Source of the DNA: Marinomonas spartinae
GTDB taxonomy: Bacteria > Pseudomonadota > Gammaproteobacteria > Pseudomonadales > Marinomonadaceae
Direction: 5' to 3'
Length of the DNA: 64,000 bases
Assembly: GCF_900089775.1 (NCBI RefSeq)
Contig: NZ_FLOB01000004.1
Span: 310,001-374,000 of the forward strand
Shown: positions 19,125 through 28,064 of the stretch, piece after piece
Layout: every line of letters begins with the position of its first letter
Position numbering within the stretch: the first letter of the stretch is position 1
Translations under genes and position numbers: made by a program
Notes under the pieces: model-generated
The model's input: the letters and a program-made list of their open reading frames with translations, nothing else
What the model was told of the DNA's origin: nothing
The model's database searches: none

Positions 19125-20678
19125 TTACGATTTCTGCATTTGTTGCTGGAAGGTGATTTCAATAAATTCAGCCGGACGGCTAATCGCAACCAGTACGGTA
19201 ATGCGTAGAATTCCTTCTAAAATGTCATCTGGCGTCATGGTTTTTCCCAATCCAACACTAACACTGTAGGCGTCTGCTGGCGCAGCTCCAGCTAAACCAC
19301 CGCGCTTCCAAATTCCATATAAAAAGCTGCTAATCATGCTTTCCATGGAAACCCATGTGTTGGCAACGTTCGGCTCAAATACATAGGCTTTCGACGCTAG
19401 GCGGATCGATTCTTCCAGCATAATCATGGTTCGACGCACGTTTACATAGCGCCAATCCAGACTGTTGCCATCCAATGTTCGGGCTCCCCATACCAGTGTA
19501 CCTTCACCGATAAATGGACGAATCGCATTGATAGATTTACCTTGTGTGGTAACGTTCAAATCCTCTTGCTCATCATCACTAATGTTCACGGTTGGAGAGA
19601 TAACTGCATTTAGACTGACGTTTGCTGGGGCTTTCCATACGCCACGGGCATTATCAACCATGGTATAGACTCCCGCCATGGCTGCTGAGGGTGGTAGAAT
19701 ATTTTGCTGGAACTTTATATCAGCCAAAATGGTTTGGTAAAGTGGGCTGATGGTAGACAAGATTTTGTTGAGTTGTATTTGCTCTGAACCAGAAGGACCA
19801 CTAGCGAGTTTTGCAATCTCATCTAGCATTTGCTGTTTTCTAGTTGCTCTGAGTTTGTTTCCTCCCGTATTGAGCTCTTCGTCCGTTAAACCCTCTAAAT
19901 CTTTAAAACTAAGATTCACTTCATCGGTGAGCAGTTCTGTAAGTTTGTCCAGATTGCTAATGTTATTAAAGCTGAGCTCATCATCTTGTACAATAGAGGT
20001 GTTGAGCCAAGGATAATAGGCGGCTGAATAGTCGAGATAATTCGTGCCTAATTTAGAACGAAAGCTTTCTATACAGTCGCCATCTGGGTCTTGGCGATCT
20101 TTAAACCCATCCCAAACATCCAAGATAGCAACGCGGTTTTTCATTTTCCCACCGCAATGGCTAAGTACGGCTTGTTGGACGTTTATGCAGTCATCTTCTG
20201 CCAGTTGCACAGCTTCTGGAATAACTACCATGGTTGGTTCTTGTTCTTTTATTAAAGGTGTAATGCCATCTTTCAGCGCTTTTCCTGATATATCATCTTT
20301 GTAACTGCCAACGGATACAATATAACAGGGGCCTCCGCCGTTCTGGAAAAAGAACAACATGTTGTAATATAAAAAATGGCGGGGATTGTCTTGCTTGATT
20401 TGATAGGCGACATCGCCTTGTTGGAATACTTCTCTGGCCTCTTTGTCGTCGCCGACCTCACTTATTTCAAAGGTATGCAGAGAGGGGCCACCAAAATATT
20501 GACGAAACTCCGACATAGAAGTAATGCGCCATGGTTGATTTCGAAGGGATTTTCCACCATTACTTGCTTGTTCCGTATAGCCTATGAAGGCAGGTACTGC
20601 GGTCGCCACTTCGACAACTGAGTTTGGAAAAGCATTGTTTTCGACTATGTACACACCCGGTGTTTTCATGACACCCAT
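19125..20678 (-). CDS. Contractile tail sheath protein
   Basis: 517 residues. The N-terminus MKTPGVYIVENNAFPNSVVE and the C-terminal half (GVYTMVDNARGVWKAPANVS, then GTLVWGARTLDGNSLDWRYVNVRR and AEFIEITFQQQMQ) are diagnostic of phage-tail sheath proteins in eCIS. The start at 20678 has AAGGA seven bases upstream. Only one sheath gene is present, whereas Afp has three (afp2-4). The sheath contracts to drive the tube. It is the first gene of the main structural block and is preceded by a 346-bp gap. Confidence 0.95.
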   Translation of the reverse strand: MGVMKTPGVYIVENNAFPNSVVEVATAVPAFIGYTEQASNGGKSLRNQPWRITSMSEFRQYFGGPSLHTFEISEVGDDKEAREVFQQGDVAYQIKQDNPRHFLYYNMLFFFQNGGGPCYIVSVGSYKDDISGKALKDGITPLIKEQEPTMVVIPEAVQLAEDDCINVQQAVLSHCGGKMKNRVAILDVWDGFKDRQDPDGDCIESFRSKLGTNYLDYSAAYYPWLNTSIVQDDELSFNNISNLDKLTELLTDEVNLSFKDLEGLTDEELNTGGNKLRATRKQQMLDEIAKLASGPSGSEQIQLNKILSTISPLYQTILADIKFQQNILPPSAAMAGVYTMVDNARGVWKAPANVSLNAVISPTVNISDDEQEDLNVTTQGKSINAIRPFIGEGTLVWGARTLDGNSLDWRYVNVRRTMIMLEESIRLASKAYVFEPNVANTWVSMESMISSFLYGIWKRGGLAGAAPADAYSVSVGLGKTMTPDDILEGILRITVLVAISRPAEFIEITFQQQMQKS

Positions 20679-21024
20679 AATAAAATCCTTATCCTTATAG
20701 TATGATATGTATCATTACTTTTCCCTAAGTAAAGCAGAAGAAGGGCTAATTCAATTTGTTAACAACAATGTACTCTAATGCTAACTATGAATTCAATGCA
20801 TAAACCAATCAGGTAACTTTAGTCTTTAAGTAAAGTAATAAAACGAGATTTGAGCGCTTCAACAATTACTCTTAAGCATCATATTATGCTTAAGCTTGTC
20901 TAATAGAAGATCTAAAGAGGTTTTAAATCAAGAAAATATCGTCTTGAACCTACTTGTACATATTATTTCCTTTTTATTTGCACTTTTATACAAAGTGCGA
21001 CATTGTTTTAAGTTGTTGTTTGAT
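20679..21024. promoter_or_regulatory. 346-bp AT-rich gap upstream of the sheath gene
   Basis: No gene is visible here. It probably carries a promoter for the structural block. Two inverted repeats stand out: CTTAAGCAT/ATGCTTAAG at 20871-20894 (9-bp arms, 6-base gap) and GCACTTT/AAAGTGC at 20980-20998 (7-bp arms, 5-base gap). The first could be an operator; the second lies just after the stop of the upstream gene (21025) and may be part of its transcript end, though it lacks a T-run. Confidence 0.4.
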
Positions 21025-21831
21025 CTACGCGACATAAATATGACATAGACGATGGTAAGTGTTTTCTTGGGTAATTATTTCGATATTTTTTGGGTGCGCA
21101 ATTGGGAGCGCTCGAAGAATGAGCTGATATTGATCCCTTAATTGAAAGGGAATGTTGCGGCGTTGCTGCATTGGAATTGGTGTGTTGGAGTGGAATGTTA
21201 TGACATTATTACGACCGTTCATTTGCTCAAGCTCTTGAAATTCAAATGAATAAGTTTTTTTAGGGTCATCAATCAGAAGTTGGTCTGAATATTTTATTGA
21301 GAAGAAATAGTATTTCCAATAGGTTTCGCAGTGTTCATAAGATAGGGTGATATGTTTGTTTGCTTCGAAGTATTGGTCTGCAGAAATTTCAAGATTTATG
21401 AGTCCGACTAAGTTTTGACTTATGTCATAAGGCGAGATGATATTTTTTGGATAATCAAGTAGTTGTTCAGGTGATAGCCATTGCTTTGGGGAGGCTTCTA
21501 AGTTTTCAGTATGATTAACAATAATATCAAACTCTGCGGTGCAGAGAGTGTGTGGTAAAGGAATATTGGTATAATTTCGGAAATAAGCATCGCCACTAAA
21601 AAGTTTGAATTGTAAATGCTGCGAGCCTTGAATAGATGGCGTTGCTTTTAGCGCATCTTGATGAAAAAAAATACCTATTCCACCAGCGGTATTTTTGATG
21701 AACATCTGGTTTTTTTCAAGCCACTTTTGAGTCGCTGATGTCGGTACTAAATGGATTTGCTGCGCTAAGTTTGATGTAAAAAAGCTATGTGTGATGGTTA
21801 TTGATAGATACGGTTGATAAGAAGCCATCAT
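21025..21831 (-). CDS. Uncharacterised eCIS-linked protein
   Basis: 268 residues, no signal peptide or membrane helix, mixed beta-rich composition (LSITITHSFFTSNL, FFHQDALKATPSIQG, then YWKYYFFSIKYSDQLLID and PFQLRDQYQLILRALPIA). I do not recognise a named domain. It overlaps the DUF4255 gene by 4 bp (ATGA), so the two are translationally coupled and likely act together. By position it may be a tail-terminator partner or assembly factor. This is inference; the sequence gives no function. Confidence 0.6.
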   Translation of the reverse strand: MMASYQPYLSITITHSFFTSNLAQQIHLVPTSATQKWLEKNQMFIKNTAGGIGIFFHQDALKATPSIQGSQHLQFKLFSGDAYFRNYTNIPLPHTLCTAEFDIIVNHTENLEASPKQWLSPEQLLDYPKNIISPYDISQNLVGLINLEISADQYFEANKHITLSYEHCETYWKYYFFSIKYSDQLLIDDPKKTYSFEFQELEQMNGRNNVITFHSNTPIPMQQRRNIPFQLRDQYQLILRALPIAHPKNIEIITQENTYHRLCHIYVA

Positions 21832-22415
21832 GCGTCCTTTTTGAATAGGTTTGTATCAGTCAGACTTAATTGGCCCACTTGCGTTAGGATGGTTTCACTG
21901 TTAGGTATGACAGCACGAACTTTATACACGCAAGACGGGAGATAGCGCGAACCTAACATGCTCCACATGTGGCTTAGCTCACCACTAGGGATCGTTTCCA
22001 TTTCCAATACCAACTGCTCTAGCGTTTCTGGTAGATCAGGTGCATTCTGACGATTAAAAACCGGATTTCGATGGCAGAAAGCGAATAGATGAGACAATAT
22101 TTTTAGGCCATCTGTGTAATTCATTCCTGAAAAATGAGCCGCAATGACGACAGAGATAGATAGGTACAACGGCTTGTTGCTTATTGCTGAGCGTTGACCA
22201 GCTTGAAAGGCTGTCATCTGAGGGCCTGGTTTAGAAAAAGTATCCTTCTCTAAATTACTGATAAAGACTAATATTTTATTTTCAATACTGGTCATACCAT
22301 GGGTGTCCGTATCCGTAGGGGGTGAGACCACAACAATATCCTCTGTTAGATCAAAGGATGTTCTGATTGATTCATTCATTTTGTGGCAGAGATAGTTTAA
22401 ACAGTCGTCAAGCAT
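21828..22415 (-). CDS. DUF4255/Pvc16-type tail terminator (Afp16-like)
   Basis: 195 residues with the DUF4255 N-terminal pattern: MLDDCLNYLCHKMNESIR, then VVVSPPTDTDTHGMTSIENK with VLVFISNLEKD, and LYLSISVVIAAHFSGMNYTDGLKILS. Proteins of this family cap the tube and sheath distal end and fix particle length. In Afp the gene is at the 3' end of the cluster; here it leads the operon. The promoter of the head module must lie in the 142 bp between it and nhaR. Confidence 0.85.
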   Translation of the reverse strand: MLDDCLNYLCHKMNESIRTSFDLTEDIVVVSPPTDTDTHGMTSIENKILVFISNLEKDTFSKPGPQMTAFQAGQRSAISNKPLYLSISVVIAAHFSGMNYTDGLKILSHLFAFCHRNPVFNRQNAPDLPETLEQLVLEMETIPSGELSHMWSMLGSRYLPSCVYKVRAVIPNSETILTQVGQLSLTDTNLFKKDA

Positions 22416-22557
22416 CGTGCTCTCTTTTCATCCGATTGCTGTTATCTTATCAATCCGATTGACAAGAAGATAATGGTGGTAATGATCGATACATAACAGA
22501 ATATTTATCGAAGGTTTATCAAATTACACCATGAATAGCCATAATGACCAGCCAATA

Positions 22558-23448
22558 TTATTCTAACCAATCCTTTGCAGCGTCATTTATCGCGATAAAT
22601 GCAGGGTTGGAGAGACGTTGATCTGTCGAGATGGCATAAAATTGTTCACGAATTTCTTCTGTGCTGCCGATAATCTCGACTTTGAATTGCTCGGCGACTT
22701 CTTCGGCAATGGCTAATGGGACGATAAATACCCCTGCACCTGCTTGTCCGAAGGTTTTCATTAATGCGCGGTCATCAAATTCGCCGGTGATTCTGGGGTG
22801 AATATTGTATTTTTCCAGCCATTGTAAGAGTTGTATCTGAATTAACGATTGATCACTTGGGATGAGAAAGGGTGCACCAATAAGGCACTCTGGAAAGGCG
22901 GTTTTAAAGTTATCTGCAAGTGTTGGCGCGGCCATAAAAGCCGTACCACATTCCCCTAAAAAGTGGTTAAACCCTCTTATGCCCAGTTGTGTGGGGATTT
23001 GTCCATCGGCGATGATCAGGTCCAGTTTATGTAGTGCCAAAGCACCAAGTAAGTCTTCTAGACTGTTTTCTTTACAGATCAGTCGGACTGGGTCTTCTAG
23101 CGTCATGGCTGGGGCGAGTAGGCGATAGGCTATGGATTTTGGGATGGAATCGGCAATGCCGACTCTCAGCAATTGAGTTCTATCGGTCGACGCCGTGCGC
23201 ACGGATTGTTCTAGTTCGCTACCCAGAGAAAAAATTTCGTCTGCGTAACTGAGTACCATACGGCCAGTATCTGTCAGCTTAAGATTACGTCCTACCTTGG
23301 CGAAAAGCGCTTTGCCAATCTGATCTTCCAATAATTGGATTTGCCCACTGATGGTTTGTGGAGTGATATGTAATTTCTCACTGGCTTTGGCAATGCTACC
23401 TTGCTTAGCGACCACCCAAAAATAATGCAAATGTTTGAAATTGATCAT
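22558..23448 (-). CDS. nhaR: LysR-family regulator, NhaR-like
   Basis: 296 residues. The winged-helix N-terminus MINFKHLHYFWVVAKQGSI with ASEKLHITPQTISGQIQLLE matches NhaR (HLYYFW and TPQTITGQI in E. coli NhaR), and the effector-domain stretch ITGEFDDRALMKTFGQAGAG is the NhaR-type GEFDDAALMKAFG motif. NhaR responds to Na+/pH and activates nhaA in E. coli. No nhaA lies beside it here. It is upstream of, and co-directional with, the injection operon (142-bp gap) and divergent from the hibernation factor, so a link with either is possible but unproven. Confidence 0.85.
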   Translation of the reverse strand: MINFKHLHYFWVVAKQGSIAKASEKLHITPQTISGQIQLLEDQIGKALFAKVGRNLKLTDTGRMVLSYADEIFSLGSELEQSVRTASTDRTQLLRVGIADSIPKSIAYRLLAPAMTLEDPVRLICKENSLEDLLGALALHKLDLIIADGQIPTQLGIRGFNHFLGECGTAFMAAPTLADNFKTAFPECLIGAPFLIPSDQSLIQIQLLQWLEKYNIHPRITGEFDDRALMKTFGQAGAGVFIVPLAIAEEVAEQFKVEIIGSTEEIREQFYAISTDQRLSNPAFIAINDAAKDWLE

Positions 23449-23573
23449 ATTTCACCAATAGTTCGAGAAAAACTGATTATTTTTCTGAATAATACGATTA
23501 TATCTTAGGAAATTTTGCGGCTAACTTAAAGTTTCAAACATAACTTATCCATTCTTGGGTAAAGGAGAAGAAG

Positions 23574-23987
23574 ATGAAAATCAAAGTGCAAGCACGTCGT
23601 TTATCTCTTACTAAAAGCTTGAAAGCTTATGTAAAACGTCGTCTGAATTTTGCATTGAATTCCCGTTATGACAATATTCAACGAGTGACCGTTATGTTGA
23701 CGGATGTTAACGGTCCTAAAGGCGGTGAAGACAAACACTGCCAAGTCTTGGTTAAAATTAATGGCCAAAAAGAAGTGGTAATAAACGAGCGGCAAGCCGA
23801 TATGTATTATGCAATAGACAGCGCTGCCACTCGAACTGGTCGAACCGTTTCAAGACGTATTGAGCGTTTGCAGGCGAAAGCAACGCGAATGAAAGCGGCC
23901 TTTCACAAGATGAGGGCGCCAAAGAAAATGCCCCGTGATGTATACGAAGAATATGAAAATGAGTACGGCTACTATCGGCATGCATAG
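23574..23987 (+). CDS. HPF/RaiA-family ribosome hibernation factor
   Basis: 137 residues with the S30AE/RaiA fold: KIKVQARRLSLTKSLKAYV, RYDNIQRVTVMLTDVNGPKG, KHCQVLVKINGQKEVVINER and a YAIDSAATRTGRTVSRRIER helix. A strong Shine-Dalgarno (AAAGGAGAAG) precedes the ATG. The length exceeds short HPF (about 95 aa) by a basic then acidic tail ending EEYENEYGYYRHA. It binds the 30S subunit and silences ribosomes under stress. It is a single gene, not next to rpoN, and ends in a strong terminator. Confidence 0.88.
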   Translation: MKIKVQARRLSLTKSLKAYVKRRLNFALNSRYDNIQRVTVMLTDVNGPKGGEDKHCQVLVKINGQKEVVINERQADMYYAIDSAATRTGRTVSRRIERLQAKATRMKAAFHKMRAPKKMPRDVYEEYENEYGYYRHA

Positions 23988-24039
23988 TTGAGTCAAGCTA
24001 GTTGTCGATGGCAATAGGTGAGTGAAACACCCGCATTAG

Positions 24040-24068
24040 GCGAACCAATAAAACGGTTCGCTTTTTTT
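24040..24068 (+). terminator. Intrinsic terminator of the hibernation factor gene
   Basis: GCGAACC at 24040-24046 pairs with GGTTCGC at 24055-24061 across an 8-base loop and is followed by seven T. Confidence 0.9.
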
Positions 24069-24113
24069 AATTCTCTCTTTGAGCTTGGCCTCCTAAAACG
24101 CATGTAAATTCTC

Positions 24114-24132
24114 AAAAATGAGAATCATTATT
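24114..24132 (+). promoter_or_regulatory. Fur box upstream of the siderophore importer operon
   Basis: This 19-base site matches the Fur consensus GATAATGATAATCATTATC at 15 positions, with an almost perfect right half (ATCATTATT). An extended -10 (TGTGTATAAT, hexamer 24136-24141) follows at once, so bound Fur would cover the -35/spacer and block the promoter. Confidence 0.85.
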
Positions 24133-24199
24133 GTGTATAATCGCAATACTATTATTTAATATACAGAGACATGTTGTAGATTTAAGGATGTTGTTTAGG

Positions 24200-25129
24200 A
24201 TGATAATCGGCCGATTTCGCTCATACCTTTTTGTGTTGTCAGTGTTTATGTTGTTTGTTTTGTCGATTCAGTCCGCGATCGCGAGTGAGGTGACGAGAGA
24301 AGGGGGCCATGACAAAGCTCATCCAATACGTGTTGTGACTTTGTTTCAAGGGGCAACGGACTCAGCTGTGGCGTTAGGTGTGACGCCTGTCGGTGTGGTG
24401 GATTCATGGGCGCAACAACCAACCTATGATTACTTACGCCATGCGTTAAAAGGTGTCGCCCATGTGGGCCTAGAGACGCAGCCTAATATAGAAGCCATTT
24501 TGGCATTGAAGCCAGATTTAATTATTGGCGCAAAATCTCGACATGAAAAAATCTATAATGAGTTGTCTCAAATTGCGCCCACTGTGTTGACTGACAATGT
24601 TTACGACTTTAAAGCGACATTGGAGTTAACCGCAAAAGCCCTTGGTAAGGTGAACAAGGGGAAGCAGATATGGGCTGCTTTTCAAAAGCGCATCAAGAAT
24701 TTTCGTAGTGGTATCAAAAAGCATGCGGGGAAGTGGCCGCAGACGGCATCCATATTAAACTTTCGAGCAGACTATGTGCGTTTGTACCTACAGCAAAGCT
24801 TTCCTGGCAGGGTGTTGAAAGAGATCGGCTTTAATTTTCCGTTACCTAATAAAACGGGGTGGGGGGTAAAGCTTAAAAGCAAAGAGGCTCTACCTAGTGT
24901 GAATGCAGACGTATTTTTTATTATTTTACAGTCTGATGAGCCAGTGGTTAAACAAAACTATCGTGCTTGGCGATCACATCCACTGTGGAAACTGCTTAAT
25001 GCACCTAAACACAAGCAAGTGTTTGAAGTTAATCGGGTGGATTGGTTGTTATCTGGAGGGATTCTAGGGGCAAACCTAATGTTGGATCAATTGTATCGTA
25101 TTTATCATTTACCCATGTCGACTGATTGA
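24200..25129 (+). CDS. cbrA: Ferric-siderophore ABC transporter substrate-binding protein (CbrA-like)
   Basis: Periplasmic binding protein of the FecB/CbrA group. A signal peptide is clear (RSYLFVLSVFMLFVLSIQSA, cleavage near AIAS|EV). Motifs: VVTLFQGATDSAVALGVTPV, NIEAILALKPDLIIG, and a C-terminal WLLSGGILGANLMLDQL. The open frame begins at a TTG at 24131 overlapping the promoter -10 region; I prefer the ATG at 24200 (TAAGGA 11 bases upstream), giving 309 residues, with 24188 as alternative. It delivers the ferric siderophore to the permease encoded next and is directly under the Fur box. The cbr name follows from the adjacent achromobactin-type operon. Confidence 0.85.
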   Translation: MIIGRFRSYLFVLSVFMLFVLSIQSAIASEVTREGGHDKAHPIRVVTLFQGATDSAVALGVTPVGVVDSWAQQPTYDYLRHALKGVAHVGLETQPNIEAILALKPDLIIGAKSRHEKIYNELSQIAPTVLTDNVYDFKATLELTAKALGKVNKGKQIWAAFQKRIKNFRSGIKKHAGKWPQTASILNFRADYVRLYLQQSFPGRVLKEIGFNFPLPNKTGWGVKLKSKEALPSVNADVFFIILQSDEPVVKQNYRAWRSHPLWKLLNAPKHKQVFEVNRVDWLLSGGILGANLMLDQLYRIYHLPMSTD

Positions 25130-25137
25130 TCTATTTT

Positions 25138-26151
25138 ATGACCCTTTTTTCTAGCAGTATGTTGTTTCGGTGGAGTGTCCTTGCTCTGTCGTTGGTTTGT
25201 TTGCTTATCGCCTTTACGGCGAGTATTGCCTTTGGGCAATACGCTATTCCGCTTAAACATGTTTGGTCGGCTTTTTGGGCGTTTGATCCCCAATCCATTG
25301 ATGACGTGATTATCAGAACAACGCGCCTATCTCGAGCCATGGTTGCTTGTTTAGTAGGTTCTGCTCTGGCTGTCTCGGGTGTATTGATGCAGGCATTAAC
25401 TCGCAACTCTTTGGCGTCTCCCTCTATTTTTGGCGTCAATGCGGGAGCGATATTCTTTATCGTATTGTTTTCAACTTTCTTTTCTGTCACGTCGTTGCAT
25501 TCCTTTCTCTGGTTAGCTTTTTTGGGGGCGGCGATAGCTGGTAGTCTTGTTTATGGCCTGGGCAGTTTGGGGCGCGATGGTCTTTCTCCTGTACGGATTG
25601 TTTTATCTGGCGCGGCGATTTCCGCACTTTTTATGGCCTTTACTCAAGGTATGTTGGTTATTGGTCAAGAAGGATTAGACAGCGTTTTATTCTGGGTAGC
25701 GGGGTCTGTTTCGGGTCGATCTTTGGATATGGTTACGCCTCTAGTGCCTTTTTTTGTAGTGGGTATTGTGTTGGCTATTTTGGCGGCGCCACACATTAAT
25801 ATTTTATTATCGGGGGACGATGTTGCTAAAGGCCTAGGTCAAAACACGATTGTTATTAAAGTTCTGTTGAGTGTGTTAATTGTCGGCTTGGCTGGTGGCT
25901 CGGTGGCCTTGGGAGGAAACATTGGCTTTATTGGTTTGATTGTTCCGCATATGGCACGATTCATGATTGGCCACGATCATAAATGGCTGATTCCATTAAG
26001 TGCTCTGTGGGGCGCCGTTTTACTGCTTTGTGCTGACTTACTCAGTCGCTTTGTGATCATGCCAGAAGAAGTGCCTATTGGTGTGACAACCGCCATTTTA
26101 GGTGTGCCATTCTTTATTTATTTGGCTCGAAAAGGGGGTAAGCGTGGATAA
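25138..26151 (+). CDS. cbrB: FecCD-family siderophore permease subunit (CbrB-like)
   Basis: About 337 residues from the ATG at 25138, with 9-10 membrane helices. FecCD hallmarks: LSRAMVACLVGSALAVSGVL with MQALTRNSLASPSIFGVNAG, and GNIGFIGLIVPHMARFMIG. It starts 8 bp after the binding-protein gene. It forms a heterodimeric inner-membrane channel with the next subunit, powered by the ATPase encoded two genes on. The track-style start (TTG at 25126) overlaps the upstream stop and is less likely. Confidence 0.9.
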   Translation: MTLFSSSMLFRWSVLALSLVCLLIAFTASIAFGQYAIPLKHVWSAFWAFDPQSIDDVIIRTTRLSRAMVACLVGSALAVSGVLMQALTRNSLASPSIFGVNAGAIFFIVLFSTFFSVTSLHSFLWLAFLGAAIAGSLVYGLGSLGRDGLSPVRIVLSGAAISALFMAFTQGMLVIGQEGLDSVLFWVAGSVSGRSLDMVTPLVPFFVVGIVLAILAAPHINILLSGDDVAKGLGQNTIVIKVLLSVLIVGLAGGSVALGGNIGFIGLIVPHMARFMIGHDHKWLIPLSALWGAVLLLCADLLSRFVIMPEEVPIGVTTAILGVPFFIYLARKGGKRG

Positions 26152-27175
26152 CTCTTTTTCCGTGCGTAACCGGTTCTTCTCGTTTTCTGTGCCTGTGCGT
26201 TCTGTCGGGGCGTGTTTTGTTGCGGTGGGCATTTTTTTAGCGATTATTTTGTTGTCGTTATGTTTAGGGGACGATTGGATATCTCCTTTTAAAGTCATTG
26301 CTGTACTCCTAGGGGAGAAAGATAAAAGTGCGCATTTTGTTATCGAGACTTTGCGCTTACCACGAGTGTTGATGGCGGCGATGGTTGGTGCGGCGCTAGC
26401 GTCGTCAGGACTAGTCCTACAATCTATGATACGTAACCCGCTTGCCTCTCCTGATATTATTGGTATTACGGGGGGGGCATCAGCGGCAGCGGTGTGCTTC
26501 TTATCTTTCTTTAGTACAGTGCTAGGGCTTGTTTGGTTGCCTGTATTTGCGATCGCTGGAGCCTTGGTCGCCGCGTTGTTGATTTATATGTTGGCTTGGA
26601 ATCGTGGTGTGACGCCGATGCGTTTGGTATTGGTCGGCATTGGTATTTCATCGGCCATGGGGGCTGTTACGACCTTTGTGATTGCCGCGAGTCCATTGTC
26701 TACTAGTATTACGGCTTATATCTGGCTAACGGGCAGCGTATACGGTGCTGGGTGGGCAGAAGTGAAAGCGCTACTACCATGGTTATTAGTATCTTGGCCT
26801 CTAGCCTTGTATTACGCTCGTCGTGTGAATGTACAAGAGTTGGGAGATCAATTGGCGACAGGCTTAGGTATCTCTGTTCAGCGGCTTCGTCTTGTGTTGC
26901 TTTGTTTGAGTGTGATGATGGCTGCACCTGCCATTGCGTATGCCGGTGCGGTAGGGTTTGTCGGCATGATTGCACCACATATTGCCCGTCGATTTGTTTC
27001 TCGTAGTTTTGCTCTTTTGCTGCCTGTTTCTGCGCTGGTTGGCGCCTGTTTAGTGATGTTGGCTGATCTTTGCGGCCGCTTGCTATTCCAGCCTTTGGAT
27101 ATTCCTGCTGGAGTATTTGTTTCTGCCATTGGTGCACCATTTTTTATTTATTTGCTATATCGACAGCGCTTCTAA
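26144..27175 (+). CDS. cbrC: FecCD-family siderophore permease subunit (CbrC-like)
   Basis: About 343 residues starting at GTG 26144, which overlaps the previous stop by 8 bp and has an AAGGGGG ribosome site six bases upstream; the longer frame from 26102 would run deep into the preceding gene. FecCD motifs: LRLPRVLMAAMVGAALASSG, LVLQSMIRNPLASPDIIGIT and GAVGFVGMIAPHIARRFV. It is a paralogue of the preceding permease subunit and its probable heterodimer partner. Confidence 0.9.
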   Translation: MDNSFSVRNRFFSFSVPVRSVGACFVAVGIFLAIILLSLCLGDDWISPFKVIAVLLGEKDKSAHFVIETLRLPRVLMAAMVGAALASSGLVLQSMIRNPLASPDIIGITGGASAAAVCFLSFFSTVLGLVWLPVFAIAGALVAALLIYMLAWNRGVTPMRLVLVGIGISSAMGAVTTFVIAASPLSTSITAYIWLTGSVYGAGWAEVKALLPWLLVSWPLALYYARRVNVQELGDQLATGLGISVQRLRLVLLCLSVMMAAPAIAYAGAVGFVGMIAPHIARRFVSRSFALLLPVSALVGACLVMLADLCGRLLFQPLDIPAGVFVSAIGAPFFIYLLYRQRF

Positions 27176-27218
27176 AGGTTTTAGGAGAAAAGTTGGTTGT
27201 GGAGATTGGGATTTAACG

Positions 27219-28064
27219 ATGAGTTTGTCTGACCGTCATTTATTAGAAAGTCGCCCATTACAAAGTCTTGAGCTAACACTTGGTTATGAACAAAAGACCA
27301 TTATCCAATCGTTGGATTTGGCCATTGAACCGAGCCAAATTACCGTGTTAGTTGGTGGGAATGGGTGTGGTAAATCGACATTGCTGAAGTCTTTTGCTCG
27401 TTTGTTAAAGCCCTCGGCAGGGAAGATTTTGCTGAATGGAACGGATATTCACACACTGTCTGGCAAAGAGGTAGCTCGTAAGCTTGCGATTCTTCCTCAA
27501 GGGCCAATTGCGCCAGAAGGGTTAACGGTAGAGCAATTAGTTCGTCAAGGACGTTATCCCCATCAAAATTGGCTACAAAGTTGGGCTGAAGAGGATGAGC
27601 GCTTGGTTAACAAGGCGCTGGCCGATACTAACATGACAGAATTTGCGTCTCGTTCCATTGATGCTCTGTCTGGAGGTCAACGGCAACGGGCATGGATTGC
27701 AATGGCCTTAGCGCAAGATACTGATATTTTGTTGCTCGATGAGCCAACGACTTATTTGGATTTAACCCATCAGATTGAAATCTTGGACTTGTTGTTTGAG
27801 TTGAACCTTGTTCATAAAACGACCATTTTGATGGTATTGCATGATTTAAACCTCGCGGCGCGTTATGCCCATAAAATGATTGCCATTAAAAATGGTGCTG
27901 TTTTTTGTCAAGGGGCGCCAGAGGACATTCTTGATCATGAGATGGTGAAAGCTGTCTTTGATATGGAATGCCATATAAGCCAAGACCCATTGTTTGGTTC
28001 GCCGATGTGTATTCCTTATGGCAAAGGTCGTAAGGTGAATACTAAGGGGCAAGAGCATGTCTAA
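27219..28064 (+). CDS. cbrD: Siderophore ABC transporter ATP-binding protein (CbrD-like)
   Basis: 281 residues from ATG 27219 (the frame extends upstream into the permease gene but has no matching family sequence there). Walker A GGNGCGKST, Q-loop ILPQGP, signature LSGGQRQRAWIAMALAQ, Walker B ILLLDEPT with TYLD D-loop, and switch His in VLHDLN are all intact. It energises import of the ferric siderophore. It lies 43 bp after the permease and overlaps fhuF by 8 bp. Confidence 0.93.
   Translation: MSLSDRHLLESRPLQSLELTLGYEQKTIIQSLDLAIEPSQITVLVGGNGCGKSTLLKSFARLLKPSAGKILLNGTDIHTLSGKEVARKLAILPQGPIAPEGLTVEQLVRQGRYPHQNWLQSWAEEDERLVNKALADTNMTEFASRSIDALSGGQRQRAWIAMALAQDTDILLLDEPTTYLDLTHQIEILDLLFELNLVHKTTILMVLHDLNLAARYAHKMIAIKNGAVFCQGAPEDILDHEMVKAVFDMECHISQDPLFGSPMCIPYGKGRKVNTKGQEHV

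Noticed and set aside
15054..20678. Type VI secretion system
   Set aside because: VgrG-, PAAR- and tube-like proteins occur in both systems, but there is no TssJLM membrane complex, ClpV or TssBC pair; the single sheath, DUF5908, Afp7, giant tape measure and Afp11/12 order are those of eCIS.
20980..20998. GCACTTT/AAAGTGC hairpin as a terminator of the 268-aa gene
   Set aside because: No T-run follows on the minus strand; kept only as an inverted repeat of unknown role.
24131..24199. TTG start of the siderophore-binding protein at 24131
   Set aside because: This would put the start within the -10 region next to the Fur box; the later ATG gives a normal signal peptide.
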